64,000 nucleotides of DNA from Phallusia mammillata (GCA_003260075.1 QLIY01000489.1:1-64000); one strand, 5' to 3'. Counted from the stretch's first letter, positions 36,927 through 49,073 are shown. The notes: a model not told the origin generated them from the letters alone. Made by a program: numbers and translations.

Positions 36927-36997
<71 letters not shown>

Positions 36998-38136
36998 AAA
37001 ATATATTGGACGCATATTTGTTCCTATCTTCATATTTGTGTATTTGGTGACACATGTGTTTGGTGATAAAATCAAATGTTTGCTTTTTTCATACAGCTGT
37101 TTTATTTGTGGTGGATTCTTGCGACAGCGATAGATTCGTGGAAGCTCACGCCGAACTTGCCAAGTTGATGTGTGAAAAAGACCTCAGGGATGCTGCTTTG
37201 CTCGTGCTTGCTAACAAACAGGTAATTACCTAAATCACATCCCCCCCCCCATTCGTGGAAGCTCACGCCGAACTTGCCAAGTTGATGTGTGAAAAAGATC
37301 TCAGGGATGCTGCTTTGCTCGTCCTCGCTAACAAACAGGTAATTACATGAATCACAAGTTGTTGAATAAGCATTGATAAATACCAGCAAAGACTTCAGTG
37401 TTCAATTACGGTTTAAACCAGAGTTTTTCAACCGGGGGAAACCTTAATATGCTGTTAGAGATAATTTGGGGTAAACAAAATTGTGTTGGGTATGCGAAAA
37501 TAAGGTCTTGTAAAAAATCGGTTGTAAATTACCTTCAAATTCTACGAAGGGGTATAAAATTAGAGAAGGTGACAATCAGTTTCAAAACTTTTTTGGGGGC
37601 ATGAGATAGGCAAAAAACTCCACTAAATCGCCGATGGGATTTTATATACATGTAGGCAAAAACATTTGAGACTGAGCAGTGGTTAAGCTTGTAAAGTCTG
37701 GACGCATTGCCTTCTTGTTCTTAGCATACACTTCTGGTTATGAAAACCCGTACAGAGCTGAAAACGGGGCAGAACCCAAAAGTAGCAGTCCAAAACCCGA
37801 ATTTTTTTAACAAGGGTGAAGTAATCAAGCCCTTTTTAGGTAAGCTTCCCGAACCCTAAGCTGACCCGTAAACCTCGCGACCTGACTTTCAGATCTCGAC
37901 CCCCAGAAACGATCCTATTCCACTGTGTTTTTACGTATTTTTTTGTGCCCTAACAGGATCTACCAGGCGCAGTTCCGTGCGATGAACTTATTGCGAGGTT
38001 AAATCTTCACAAACTCTGCTGTGGCCGATCCTGGAAAGCTTTGCCCTGTGACGCGTCATCCGGGGCGGGACTCGAGGAAGGTTTATTGTGGCTTTCGCGC
38101 CAGCTAGTGGCCGCTGGAGTTCTAGAAGTCGTGTGA
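30909..38136 (+). CDS. TRIM23: TRIM23/ARD1: RING, B-boxes, coiled coil and ARF GTPase domain
   Basis: An E3 ubiquitin ligase fused to an ARF-type GTPase, acting in autophagy, vesicle and innate signalling. Twelve exons: 30909-30983, 31811-31927, 32120-32308, 32931-33055, 33722-33875, 34750-34932, 35222-35437, 35834-35974, 36271-36400, 36807-36917, 37097-37221, 37957-38136, giving about 581 residues against 574 in human. [29 protein letters not shown]-boxes: [14 protein letters not shown] and [21 protein letters not shown] part: GLDGAGKT (P-loop), [26 protein letters not shown] and NKQD (split by the last intron). It ends [13 protein letters not shown]. Exon 1 was chosen for its phase-0 donor after LLS. 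Echo fragments of five exons are created by C-run duplications; the exons listed give one continuous frame. Confidence 0.95.
30951..31158 (+). repeat. Linker duplication echoing TRIM23 exon 1
   Basis: About 100 bp is repeated at 30951-31051 and 31062-31158 around ten C at 31052-31061. The second copy repeats the last 33 coding bases of exon 1 with its donor but has no ATG. Confidence 0.92.
31171..31693 (+). repeat. Linker duplication in TRIM23 intron 1
   Basis: About 255 bp is repeated at 31171-31434 and 31445-31693 around ten C at 31435-31444. The copies differ by SNPs and small indels, for example a missing CATGTATGAAA block, so they look allelic. Confidence 0.93.
32444..32538. mobile_element. 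Very short hAT-like MITE in TRIM23 intron 3
   Basis: About 95 bp between CAGTAGTTTTCAACCT and the complement of CAGTGGGTTTAACCT. Flanking octamers CTTTAAAC and CTTCAACC match at 6 of 8. Small and degenerate, so the call is tentative. Confidence 0.45.
32984..33254 (+). repeat. Linker duplication echoing TRIM23 exon 4
   Basis: About 130 bp is repeated at 32984-33114 and 33125-33254 around ten C at 33115-33124. The second copy repeats the last 72 coding bases of exon 32931-33055 with its donor but lacks an acceptor. Confidence 0.93.
33255..33605 (+). repeat. Linker duplication in a TRIM23 intron
   Basis: About 168 bp (TAATTGTTTCCATAAAACTA onward) at 33255-33422 recurs at 33434-33605 after eleven C. 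It is directly adjacent to the previous duplication. Confidence 0.92.
34042..34508. mobile_element. hAT-like MITE in a TRIM23 intron
   Basis: About 467 bp between CAGTGGCACTCAACC and the complement of CAAAGGTTCTCAACC. Target-site octamers agree weakly (ATTCAAAC, ACATAAAC). Its right end is repeated by the adjacent linker duplication. Confidence 0.5.
34408..34671 (+). repeat. Linker duplication overlapping the MITE right end
   Basis: About 126 bp is repeated at 34408-34534 and 34546-34671 around twelve C at 34535-34546, with SNPs such as GCGATAGG against CCACAGG. Confidence 0.92.
35413..35622 (+). repeat. Linker duplication echoing TRIM23 exon 7
   Basis: About 100 bp is repeated at 35413-35512 and 35523-35622 around ten C at 35513-35522. 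The second copy repeats the last 25 coding bases of exon 35222-35437 with its donor. Confidence 0.92.
36551..36860 (+). repeat. Linker duplication echoing a TRIM23 ARF-domain exon
   Basis: About 150 bp at 36551-36704 recurs at 36715-36860 around ten C at 36705-36714. The first copy carries an acceptor and the start of the [12 protein letters not shown] exon (36649-36704) but is cut off at WDV. The second copy continues as the intact exon. Silent SNPs (CGCTATACA against CGTTATACG) separate them. Confidence 0.94.
36928..36995 (+). repeat. 68-base C run after a TRIM23 donor
   Basis: An uninterrupted C run begins eleven bases past the donor of exon 36807-36917. No duplicated flank is visible. 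Translated frames through it give meaningless poly-Pro or poly-Gly. Confidence 0.95.
37134..37355 (+). repeat. Linker duplication echoing a TRIM23 ARF-domain exon
   Basis: About 105 bp is repeated at 37134-37240 and 37251-37355 around ten C. The second copy repeats the last 88 coding bases of exon 37097-37221 with its donor; two silent changes are visible. Confidence 0.94.
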
Positions 38137-39290
38137 TATCTATTGTGTTGTGTGAGAAATTTTATTGCTGTTTTTTAGTTTTATTGCTTTCCTGTTGCTA
38201 GCGTTTGCTGCGCGATTGCGATGCAGTGTTAGATAGGAAAATATAAGTAAGTGTTGTGCGTTCAAAACTTACGGTTCCGCCGATCGAGTATTTGTTTTTT
38301 GCGTCTAATTTAAAATTCATTGTTATGTTTTTACTATATTTTACGCGTTTAGCCCTCGGCTAACAGCTTGTGACTTGATTCCAGCCGACTAGTCGACGAA
38401 GTAGAGAATTTCCAGTATTTTGGAAAATTAACACTGTCTGTTTACTCTGTTTAAAGAAGTTATTTAAAATTTCAGTTTTGATTTTGAATTGAATAAACAT
38501 GATCTGTAGTGTGTAATAGGTCTGGAATCAATGTGAACGAAATTTACTGATGCTGTTTTAATTGTCTTCAAGGTGACACAGTACAACAACATGTACCGTC
38601 ATACGTGGAACTGTTGCTTTAAAACTTACGCGAGTCATTTTTTACACCAAAGCGTTTTAATCCGCAATAAGGATTTTATTGCGTATGGTGATTCCCCCAA
38701 CTCAGCCAGAAATCTAACAACGGATAAAATCTAAAAGCCTGTTTTTGTGCTCTCATCTGATTATCTGATAAAACGGATAAGTGTTTGCATCTGAGTTTCA
38801 ACAAAGTATAAGTACGGCATGAAAAAACTTTTTGGAGTGTATATTTTTGTTATATTTCTCTGTTTATACGTCGACAATCTTGTGGAACTTTTTGATGTTG
38901 TGGTAATTTATCATTTGTTTTGTTCCTAGAAACTCTTAATTTGTCGTACATCAATTACACAAAGCAAGATAGATATGTTTTGGTCTCAAATACTGGCCTC
39001 AAATAGAGCACAGGAAGCAGTGAATAGCCACACACATATATTTCCACGCACCCCGATATTTACAGCTGAAATCATTAGGGAACCCCGGGATCAACAATAA
39101 ACAGCAACGGAACATTCCCGAACATAGGGACATCACAAAAAAATGTTTCTGTACAAAACGTAAATAGTACCGCATGAAAAAGCAAGTAAGGAGCACCACG
39201 TAAAAAACGAAATTATCAGCACCATAATAAACGAAAGCACACAAACAACAAAAGCATTTCATGTATTGCGACTGTCTACAAAGCCACACT
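38137..39290. other. TRIM23 / PRDM-A convergent intergenic region
   Basis: 3' UTRs of two genes facing each other; no coding exon is seen. A candidate TRIM23 AATAAA signal lies at 38492-38497. Confidence 0.6.
38492..38497 (+). terminator. Candidate polyadenylation signal of TRIM23
   Basis: AATAAA about 355 bp past the TRIM23 stop codon. Motif and position only. Confidence 0.4.
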
Positions 39291-42200
39291 TTATCCCTGT
39301 ATTGTGGCGGTCTGGCCAGCCGTAGCCCCTCGCACCAGTCTCCTCATGTTGTCATCGGTCAAGGCAACTGGACTGGTAGTGACCGACGAGACACAAAACG
39401 GATCGCATTCGGACTCGCCACTACTCATTCGCTCGTCGTGGTGGCCCGATTCATTGAAGCTGCTGTTTCTTGAAAGACCACTCCCACTACTTAAGCTGGA
39501 GTCCATCGAAGAGTTGGACATTCGCCGGAACAGGTCTGTTGCGTTGAAAGCGCTTGTAGGTGCACTTGGGTGGCGGCCAATAGGCGATTGTTCGTTTTCG
39601 TAGGAGTAGTTGGGTTCGCGCACACTGCAAAAGAAATGCAGAGTAAGAAAAGAAAAAAAAAATTTTGAACACCACTTAACCAACTGTGGCAGCAGGAAGG
39701 CGACTTCACTATCTTTTGTCGGTTTTTATAGACAGATATTTTATTCAAAACATTTGCTTACCAGCTGTATTTTTCGTGGTTTCTCAAATGTCGGTCAAGG
39801 TTGGTTTGTTGTCCGAATGCTCGGCCACAAAGATGGCATGGATAAGGCCGCTCCTGTAAAAATAGTAGAAAAATATTTTAGGAAACTATTTAAGCTATGA
39901 GTAGAAAACAAGTTTTAATTATAGCCATCAAATGAAAATTGTGCATGAAACTGGTCGTTGCGTTCAAAACGTACCTTTCTGTGGATGTTTCGGATGTGGC
40001 GCTGGAGATTTGATGAGATGGAAAAACTTCGCTCACAGAATGTGCAGGTGTATGGTTGCTCGCCAGTATGTGTTCTTTCGTGTCTGGTCAGGTTAGCGCT
40101 CCTTGGAAAAACTTTTCGACAAAACTTGCAAGTGTAACGCTCCTTTACCCCTTGAAACGATTTGTTACTGCCGGTCGGAGACAACTGATCGCGGCCCAAA
40201 AAAGGTGAGGGCATCGCAACCGAAGAAGGCTGCTGAGCATACAAACTACCGAAAGAAGATAGTTGGGTGTTAATGTTGGAATAGAGCTGTCCGTATGGCT
40301 GTCGTAGGTACCAAGGAAACGCACCAAACCGTGAGATTCGGTCATTTTGTACAGAAGCATGCCTTGCCCGTTGGTTGGCGAGAAGTGAAGTGCTGCCAAA
40401 GCGTTTTCCAAAATGATAATAGAGGTTTAGCGGGTTTCTCCATGCTGCTACATTGTTGTTGATTGTGCAGCTTGCAGTTTCACACTTTTTGGGCAAAGAA
40501 AGATCGAGAGGTTGGTCTGAGATCGTTGTTTGTTGCTGAAATGATTGAGATGTGCCTTTGACAGGAAATACGTTTGGACGGTTGGCCACAGTTTGTGCCG
40601 CTGCTCGCTTTTCCAGCGTGCTGTGATACAAGATGGCGGCAGCGACTGCCTCCGCTGCAGAATTATTGCGCATTTCAATATTTTTTTGCTGACTGCTCGA
40701 CGGTGACAAAATAGGATTCCAAATTTTCTCTCTGGTCTGCTGTGGTTCATTTTGCATTTCCCGTGCGACGGTTGAACTCTTGTGCGAAGTAAGTGCGAGC
40801 TTTTCATTGCTTAGATCGACTTGAACACTGGCATGACTTACTGATTGGCGGCTGTAGGTAGCGCATGAAGAGGCACTTCGAAATCTTCGTGAATCGGCAT
40901 TGATCTGGGTCATTACCTGATCGAAGGAAGCAAGAAAAGATTCTGCGCCAGGATCTGAACACTGAATTGCGGCATCGGCCATTTTTGGCAGTGTGTTGCG
41001 TAAGTTTGCAATCTTGTGCGCAAAAGGAATTTGGGAAGAGACCTGGTAGAATTTGTTGTTAGAAAAACAAGTAAGAAGAGGAGAAAATGGTGGCGATCGC
41101 GGCCCAGGTGGAACTTGGAAAACTGAAGATGAATTCAGAGGTAAGTTGCTGCCAGGTAACGGTGACCGCATTGTCAGTACGTTGTTGCTTTCTGTAAATA
41201 GATTGTTAGATTAGTAAACGCCGTTTGTAAAATGAATAAGAAGATGCAAGTTTGGAGAAAAACCCAGATAGTCAATTACCTTGTTTGTAGATGTCAGCCC
41301 CCCCCCCTAAACGCCGTTTGTAAAATGAATAAGAAGATGCAAGTTTGGAGAAAAAAAAAACCAGATAGTCAATTACCTTGTTTGTAGATGTCATTTTTTT
41401 GTGGTATTGAAGTGTTCAGTCCGTATGATGTTTCGTTCGCTCTGTGATGAATCAAGCTAAAACAAAAATTAGCCATTAGGGAATGTAGACAGCAGTCTGA
41501 CATTTTCAGTGCGATTCATGCTCCAGAAAAATAGAAAAAGAAAAGCACTCTTTTAACGCCCATTCTAATCATGTGGTTGGTTATAACCACGACAAGAATA
41601 AAACGTTAAAAATATCCGTATATGTCATGTAGGCAAATTGTTGAGCGAACGAAATTTGTTGCATATTATGAAGTAATAAATGAGCATTGTATGTAAGCTA
41701 CGGTTAATTTTACCAAAGACGTATATCAACTACAAAATAAGCTTGTAAACTTACCTGTTCGACATGCTAGTGCGACTGTGTACTGAGCAGAAGCGTCGGT
41801 GTTTGTTGAGCGAGTTTGCATTGGGAAATAGTTGACGACAGGTGCGACATCTTATCTGACCCCGACAGTCTGAGTGCATGCGTTTGTGGCGACACAGATT
41901 GCTGTACTGTAATTAAGAAATAAACGTATTCAGAATAGTTAACTAGAAGTTAAAACGTTTTGGTAAATTCCGTTCATATAGTAAATACCTGTGACAAAAA
42001 CAAGTTGCCAAGATTTTAGGCAATTATGCGAATTAGGCAATTAATCGGATAATTTTCTTGACAAATCGCTGCGGTTGGGATTTACGGTTCCTATACAACT
42101 AAACGGATCATGCAATTAAACGGATTTTTTTGTGTTTTGCGAAAGCATGGTAACTAAAATTTATAATTTGAACATAAAATATTTTGGGGTTGTTACCTGT

Positions 42201-45071
42201 GTATAAGCTTTATGACACACAGCACAAGTAAAAGGCTTCACGCTGCTGTGAATGTGGCGATGTTGTTTTAGCCCACTAGCTGTTCCAAAAGCTTTGCCAC
42301 ACTCCCCGCAAGGGTGAGCTCGAGCACCAATGTGATGTTGTCGAATGTGACGTTGCAAGCGGCTGGCATCACAGAATGTGCGGTCGCAATTCTCACAGTT
42401 AAATCTAATATAAAAAAATAATATTACAATCTGTTTCGATTTGCACACACCACATATGCCACGGTCAGAAAAAAATACTTGAAAAAATTCTTTAATTACA
42501 CTTTTTTCTAGGCGTTACTTTAACTTTTTAACTCGTAAAAAAAGATTTATTCTTATATTTTAAATAAGAGCACTACAGTGTCCGTGTATATACACGGACT
42601 TGAAAACTAATTTGATTAAAAACATAACTGCCAGAAAACTTGTTCATGTTGAAAATCTTGCTAGAATATAAGTATTCTATGTACACAAGATATCTGACAG
42701 TGTTTAAATTATGTTTTATTGTTATTTCAAAAAAATAAAAAATAGTGCTCGAACAGCAAAATCAATGATGCGCAAGTTTTTATCTGTAACTTTTCTCTGA
42801 AATCGGTTAAAGAGCAACCACTGAGACAAAGCCTTACTTTTTCTCGCCTTGTTTTCCCTGTCGTTTACGTTGATCCAAACGCAATTTTAATTCTTTGTAT
42901 TTGCTGAGAGATGAGCTGTAGCCAAACTGCTGCCCGTGCGACCTGTAAGATGTTGTCTTCTGGCCAACAAGGTTTTGTGACATGTTTCGGAGAAGGTTCT
43001 GGTGTCGTTTTAAATCTCCTGTACAACAACGTTGCAAATTAAATACATTTTTTCAACTGTCTGTCGATTCAAACAACATTTTTATTGCAATCAGATAATA
43101 AAAGCACTTCATCAAAATTTACCTTTCATTGGACTTTCTGTCACGGGTTCTTGGCTATTGGAAACCGAAGACACGTTGCTGGCAAAGAAACCGGTCGTTG
43201 GCAGTGAAACTGCGTCGTTGATGTGAATCCTTTTCTGTTGTAAAACCGCGTGCGTTATACATAGCAGATCATAAAACCAAAAGCAAACAAGACGAAGCAT
43301 CAAGAATTATTTTATTTTACCTCCTGTTGATTGTCATCGACCCCAGAGTAGGGCGCAAAATGATGCGATGCCCTAAAATAATCTTTCCAACCTGGGCTGG
43401 GTAGCTCTGCTCGTTGCTCTCCACTGTCTCGACCCAATCCAGGCGTATCAGTCAGCTGTACAAGCGAGGTGCAGTGATTAAAAGGGCTGTAACCGTAGAT
43501 TGCACGTTATACGAGCAGCGAGGTGTCTTTTTGTTAAACATTGTCGAAACTCTGCCGCCATGAAACGCAACATTGACCTTCGTGCTATGGCTCGAGGAGG
43601 CTCCGGACGCGCAATCAACGAATGAAACCATCATTCAAATGTCATTGCTTGGCACGGACAAACATTTGTGTTTGTCTCATTAATGTGCAAGCTACGATAA
43701 ACAGCCCGGTGCTCTCCAAGGCTTCTGTCAATCTCAACAGTCGACAGATAGGGACTACCCTGGGTCCGCCAGGTTTATTACAATCTTTGCAAACAGCGCA
43801 CGCTAATCTGACAAACATCCGACAAATGATTAACTCGGAAGGAGACACGGAAAAGCCTGTTGGCATCATTAAACAAGTTGTTGTGTCAAAATAAAATATC
43901 TCCTTCACTTCAGTTTCGTAAACTTTGAAAAAATCATGAAATTGTTAGATGATACATTTATCATAAATTTTTGTCATGTAAGAAATATACCCTAAATGAA
44001 ATATACCCGTTAATGTTTTTGCGCTAATAAAATTTTTGGTTATGAATCAAAAATAAATATGCAATCACATTTTAATAAATTCCGCTGTTCAAAAGGCAAA
44101 ATGTTTAAAGTTAGCTTTTTACTGAATTTTTATTTCATTTAATAACATCTCGACCTGGTGTGATAATTTATCGCTGTATGCACTTGTAATTACGGTAGGC
44201 ACACATAGTCTATGGCTGTGCCCGCTTGGACCCAGGTGTTGACTCGGTCGAGACAGCCTGCGCACAATGTTTAATGTTCATCTGATGTTTTGTTGCAACT
44301 AAAGCCAGACTCAGAAGTTCGAAAATTCGTGTTATGGAAACACCCCTATTAAATTCAATGCCAGCACCAGCGCACTCGCCGTTTAGTAACCAAGGCGAGG
44401 ACCAAATTATTCGAGTTTTGTTATCGCAAGCAATTATCACCCAACGTTGCCAATGGGCCGTGACGGTATAGTGTCTCTGTCATACCAAACAACTTTTTCG
44501 TAGCCATTTGGGACTGTTTGAAGTCCTCCGACTATTTTAGAGGCGCACGTGCTGCGTGTTTAAACAGTTTCTCGCTAATTTGTTTGAAATTGCCAAAATA
44601 ATGCGACGAGACGCTCGATTTCACTTCCAAAGCCGTCGGTTGTTATCGTTATGACATTTCCGCTTTATTGGTGAGATGAATTAGTGGCACTGACTGACTA
44701 TGGGAAACTTATTTAGCATTGAAAATCACAAATAGTTTAACAAAAATAAGTCAAGATTTAAATATTATACACTTTCTGCTAAATACGAGAAAAAATAAAC
44801 TATTTTGGTTATTTTAATTGATCAAATTTAGGATACGATAACTAGCAAAAAAACACTTGTTTACTTTAATACGCTGGTTTGCTTACACGTGTACAGTTTA
44901 TGTTCGATTTTTGTAGTTTAATACAAACACAAGAACAAATCTTAACAGGTAACTAAAATACTGCTTATTTGTTGTTTGAGTAGGCAGCATAAAACATTAC
45001 CACATCTACAATCAGTCTAGTTCACTCACCTTGTAAAAAGACTGCACGTTGTGGCTGTTCATTGTACACAT
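39291..45071 (-). CDS. EVI1/PRDM16-like zinc-finger regulator, paralogue A (no PR domain seen)
   Basis: A nuclear DNA-binding repressor of the PRDM3/PRDM16 (MECOM, hamlet) family. Exons: 45030-45071 (tentative start), 43321-43455, 43123-43234, 42838-43018, 42197-42404, 41755-41906, 41377-41456, 39975-41191, 39762-39853, 39291-39624, giving about 850 residues with agreeing phases. N-terminal cluster: fingers from [10 protein letters not shown], then [30 protein letters not shown] and [10 protein letters not shown]. Middle: [10 protein letters not shown], a CtBP-binding PLDLS motif. C-terminal cluster: [54 protein letters not shown]. The Ser-rich tail ends TATIQG. Vertebrate members have more N-terminal fingers and, in long forms, a PR/SET domain; neither is visible here. 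The first exon is the least certain part. A C-run duplication echoes the end of exon 41377-41456. Confidence 0.9.
41215..41392 (+). repeat. Linker duplication echoing a PRDM-A exon end
   Basis: About 83 bp is repeated at 41215-41297 and 41308-41392 around ten C at 41298-41307. The lower copy repeats the last bases and donor of exon 41377-41456 (minus strand). Confidence 0.93.
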
Positions 45072-48000
45072 GCTGCAAGTGCGTGTACCGTTCTGGCTAT
45101 CACGAGGCGCAAAGAAGATGATGACGCTTCTTCCAGACGAGTTGTAGGCAATGATTGGAAATCATTCGAGGGGCCTCTTCATCGACCCGCGCCAAAGGAA
45201 AAAAATGCCGCTGGAAAAGGAGTGCCAACAAAAAAATGAAATCCTGCGTTCCACATTCTTTTCTGATTGCTGAGCCACAGGCGTGCGCAATTCAGACAAA
45301 AACGCTGATGACATAAATTTTAAAAATATTTGACAAGCTTTGACAAGAATTCACACTGCGATCTGCAAATTTTCACTGCAAATGCCCATACGTGCGTCTG
45401 AAATACACCTTTGGATGTTGTATGTTTGAAACTAAATAAGAAAGTTCAGTATTATTAAACACTGGGAAACAAAAAAGTACTATAAAAAGTTAAAGCTTTA
45501 AAATTGCTATGTTACCTTTGTCGCAATTAAGGTAGAAGTATTTACAAACATCATGCAAAAAATAAATAAAATAAAAATAAAAACAAGAAATAAGTTTTGA
45601 TGAAAATATCGTGAAAATGTTAAAAAAAAACTGGAGCAAACTTCTCGCTTGACCTCATTTAATCGGTGCTGTTGTTGGCGTTGGAGTTGTTGTTTTGTTA
45701 TGGCGCTAAGTCCATCAGGGTTGGCTGAGACCAAAGTTACGTCGTTTTTGTCTTCAATCCTCCAAACATGGTTGGCTCGTGACAATTTTTTTGCGATTTA
45801 GAATTGATTGCTTCAGAAGCTGAAGAGGAGATGGGGTTTTCCTTACGGTGGTCGTTTTAGCTATTATATATGATGTGTGTAACTAAGTCCGCTCTAAGAA
45901 GAGGGAAGGAGGCGTAATTGAAGTCGACCAATTGTGCTGATGCTTGCAGCAGGGTTGCAAACGGGTCCAGGCCGAAGTTTGTCACACTTAGTGACATGAA
46001 AGGGAGGTGGTTATTCCCCATTTTTACACCCTACCATTTGTTTTTGTGCGAACAAATCTACTTAAGCCCGATCACGTGGTCCTAAGTTACCCAGAAAAGG
46101 CCTTGCACACGGCACGTGGGATCAGCCCTATGTGCCAGCCGATCCCAGGGCAGCATTCAGGAGGTGGGTTTGCTTCGTTCAGGAGACATCAATAGCTTCT
46201 GTAACCCGAGTTTTTCTTACATAAAGTGCGACCTTTTTGCCTTGCACGTCTCAAACCGCATCATCGCGTATTAATCAATGAACAGCACCAAAAAGCCATC
46301 GAGTAGCCCTGCCCTGGATCTTGTTTGTTTTTAGGATTAGTACACTCGTTGTCCTCATGCAGTTGCGCAACCTTCTAGTCACCAACCTTCATTTAAATTT
46401 ACCGCGCAGTTACATTTCGAAATACGTTGTGTTGAGCACACTGTATGGCAAAGCAACGACTTCGCAGTTAATCGTTGGTAATGCGTTTGTCAACACACAT
46501 TCGCATGTATAATCCGACTTGCAGCTTCTCGGATCCCGGAATGTTATCTGTTTATTGCTTTCCACATGACACGGATTTCCGAGTCAACACAATGGCGATT
46601 TGGAAGTCTAATCCCTTACTTAAAGGGATCTTAATGCGCCACGCGAAAGTTGTTTTGTCAATTTGGTTTTTATGTAAGTCAGCACACAAGTGTCTTTAAT
46701 TAGCCTATTATTGCAAAAGGTTTAGCAAAGAATTTTTTAAAAATATTTTGGAATCTTTTTGGCAAAACAAAACAATTGTAATTGCACTTAACCATATGTA
46801 TAATTTTGCAAGTCTTGACCGACGATGCAGTAACCGTGCGACCGGTGTAAGTAGCGCCATTTTGTTTTCTGTGACGTCATGTAACCTGTTATTTTTTAAA
46901 TACACGTCTCCTATTATCACTGGCTTAAAGAACCTAGTATCTTTCTGCCCATAAGTTATCCTTGAATTTTTATCGACCAAAGAGTAAAAAAAATTCGACT
47001 AAATTGTGTGGTCAAGCCTTTGAAAATAAACCACTGTTGAGTGTTGATATGCTTTTTCATGAATAAAAAACGCAAACATTTTAGAGTTGATTGTAGGGTG
47101 ATAGGCTACCTTTGACAGAAGAAGCCGTTTTAATATCTATGTTTACTGTGAAAAACCAAAAGAATCTTGTAGTGCAAAAATCAGTCTGTGGAAAAGCATG
47201 TCTAACAATCTACATTTTCTCGCAGTGAAAATATGTATTGTTGACAAAAATGCCCCCCCCCCCCCAAAAGAATCTTGTAGTGCAAAAATCAGTCTGTGGA
47301 AAAGCATGTCTCACAATCTACATTTTCTCGTAGTGAAAAGATGTATTGTTGACAAAAATGTACATTTTGCCTATCACCTTTAGGAAAAGGGCCACATTAA
47401 AAAATACGCAAAAAGATTGGCCCAAATACTGGATGGCCCTTTCTGTCTTCAGCAAATCTGTCAAATTTTCACGCCCGTGTGGATAAAAGATACTGAGTTT
47501 ATTAGAACGCTTTAAATATATGCTTACTGCTGCTACGAGGAAAATCAAAGTTTAGCTGAGCCCATGGCGTCTCAACCTGGACGACACCGATATATAAAAT
47601 TTTTGTGCCTATAGGAGGCGTCTATATAGCCAAGGCGGCGACAAACTACGGTCCACCGAACCAAAATTGTAAGCAGACCCGAAATTGGAGTGAGAACCCG
47701 GCCCGAAAGTATAAGTCTAAAGCCCGGCTGTTGGACATTAGATTAAATTCAGCAACTAGCAACTTAGCTAGGTAATTTTTATTTAAAAAAATGCAGACAG
47801 AGAATGTAAAGTCAGGCCCGAACCCAAACCCGGCCCGATTTACAACTGTACACAGAACAAAACCGTCCGGCTCGCAACCCTACAACAATAGTGTCACTTC
47901 GCTTTTTTGGTCGAAATAAATCTATTAGTTACAGTGCTTTATTCGTGTGTCCATGCGAATGTTTTTGTTTTGGTTCTTGACTTTTGTCGATCCATCTACG

Positions 48001-49073
48001 ATCGACACAAACAAACAAGACAAACAACATGATAACTTTGTTCCTACCCGTTAAGTGATGCTCAAATTCGAGGTTTTGAAAACATTGCATTAAGGTTGCT
48101 GGTAGTTTTACCCTTAAAGTTTGGTTTTTATAGACAATGTAAAGATCAAAGTGGAAACAAAATGTAAATTAATAATGAAAAATTAGTCCGGCTCGCCGCA
48201 ACATTGCTGGTCTTGATTGGAGTTCGTGGCTTTGCCGGAACCTGCAGTGTGCTCTCGCTAATATAGGTTAACGTGCTTATTAATGACATACATGTGGCGA
48301 TATTTTAACAGAATTTCGTAATCGATTTATTGAGAAACGCATGCCTACATTATAGTATGGAAAGGAGCTGTAAGAGCATTGGACTTTCCAACAAACGTGT
48401 TAAATTACATTTATTGTAAGACTAAATGGATAATGAACCCTAGGTAGCGGATACGAAAGCAGCGCTTATAATTGACAACAATTTGAAAAGGATGCTTTAC
48501 CTCCTCGATTCAAACAACTATTGTTTGTGTTCGTACAGACTATTCAACTAAGTTTTCTTGGCTATATAGGTTGTAGCTCACCTAATTCTAAGCCATATTA
48601 TTACTATTCTCGTTTTCCCTCGTGCGTGTCGAGCAAAACATTTCCGCCAAACGTGTTTAGCTAAAATAAATATACTGTAACAAGAACAATGTACTGGGTT
48701 AAACTTTTCGGTGTTCCTTTGAGAACCTGACGTATCAGTTTCGTAATATCTACTTCACAATTGTGACGTCACCCCTTTACTGTAAATCAAAAACGGAAGA
48801 ATATCTTGCCAGGCGTATCACAAACAAAGAACCAAATGAATCTTTTATGAAATGCGTTGCATTGTTATGGTCCCTGAATTACAAATGTTCGACTTTACTG
48901 GCGCTACTTATAGCCTATAAACACTTCTACCAAAGCACCCCATCGTGAATTCGGCAAGTTTCGCCATGCCGTCCTAAAAACAGTATTATCGAAAGCCTTT
49001 TTATTTAAATCTCCTGTCTAAAGAGTCTGCGCATAGTTTCTAGGCAAAAAGGACTCAACACAAAAACGCGAGT
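45072..49073. other. Gene-free interval between PRDM-A and ATPAF1
   Basis: About 4 kb with no supported exon. Stretches around 45.05-46.6 kb are richer in CpG than the introns, which fits 5' regulatory sequence of PRDM-A. Around 47.6-47.9 kb, GGCCCG-rich text ending in GCAACCCTA resembles a hAT-type element, but I could not pair its ends. One linker duplication lies at 47158-47360. Confidence 0.5.
47158..47360 (+). repeat. Linker duplication in intergenic DNA
   Basis: About 95 bp is repeated at 47158-47252 and 47266-47360 around thirteen C at 47253-47265, with two or three SNPs. Confidence 0.93.

Noticed and set aside
36686-37133. Open frames with long poly-Pro or poly-Gly segments
   Set aside because: They are translations of the 68-base C run between two TRIM23 exons, not a protein.
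37418-37620. Possible hAT element starting CAGAGTTTTTCAACC
   Set aside because: A partly complementary right end exists near 37610, but the flanking octamers do not match.
45507-45785. Gln-rich minus-strand frame upstream of PRDM-A
   Set aside because: A donor after LNE would be in phase, but nothing resembles the family N terminus and the closer exon at 45030 fits better.
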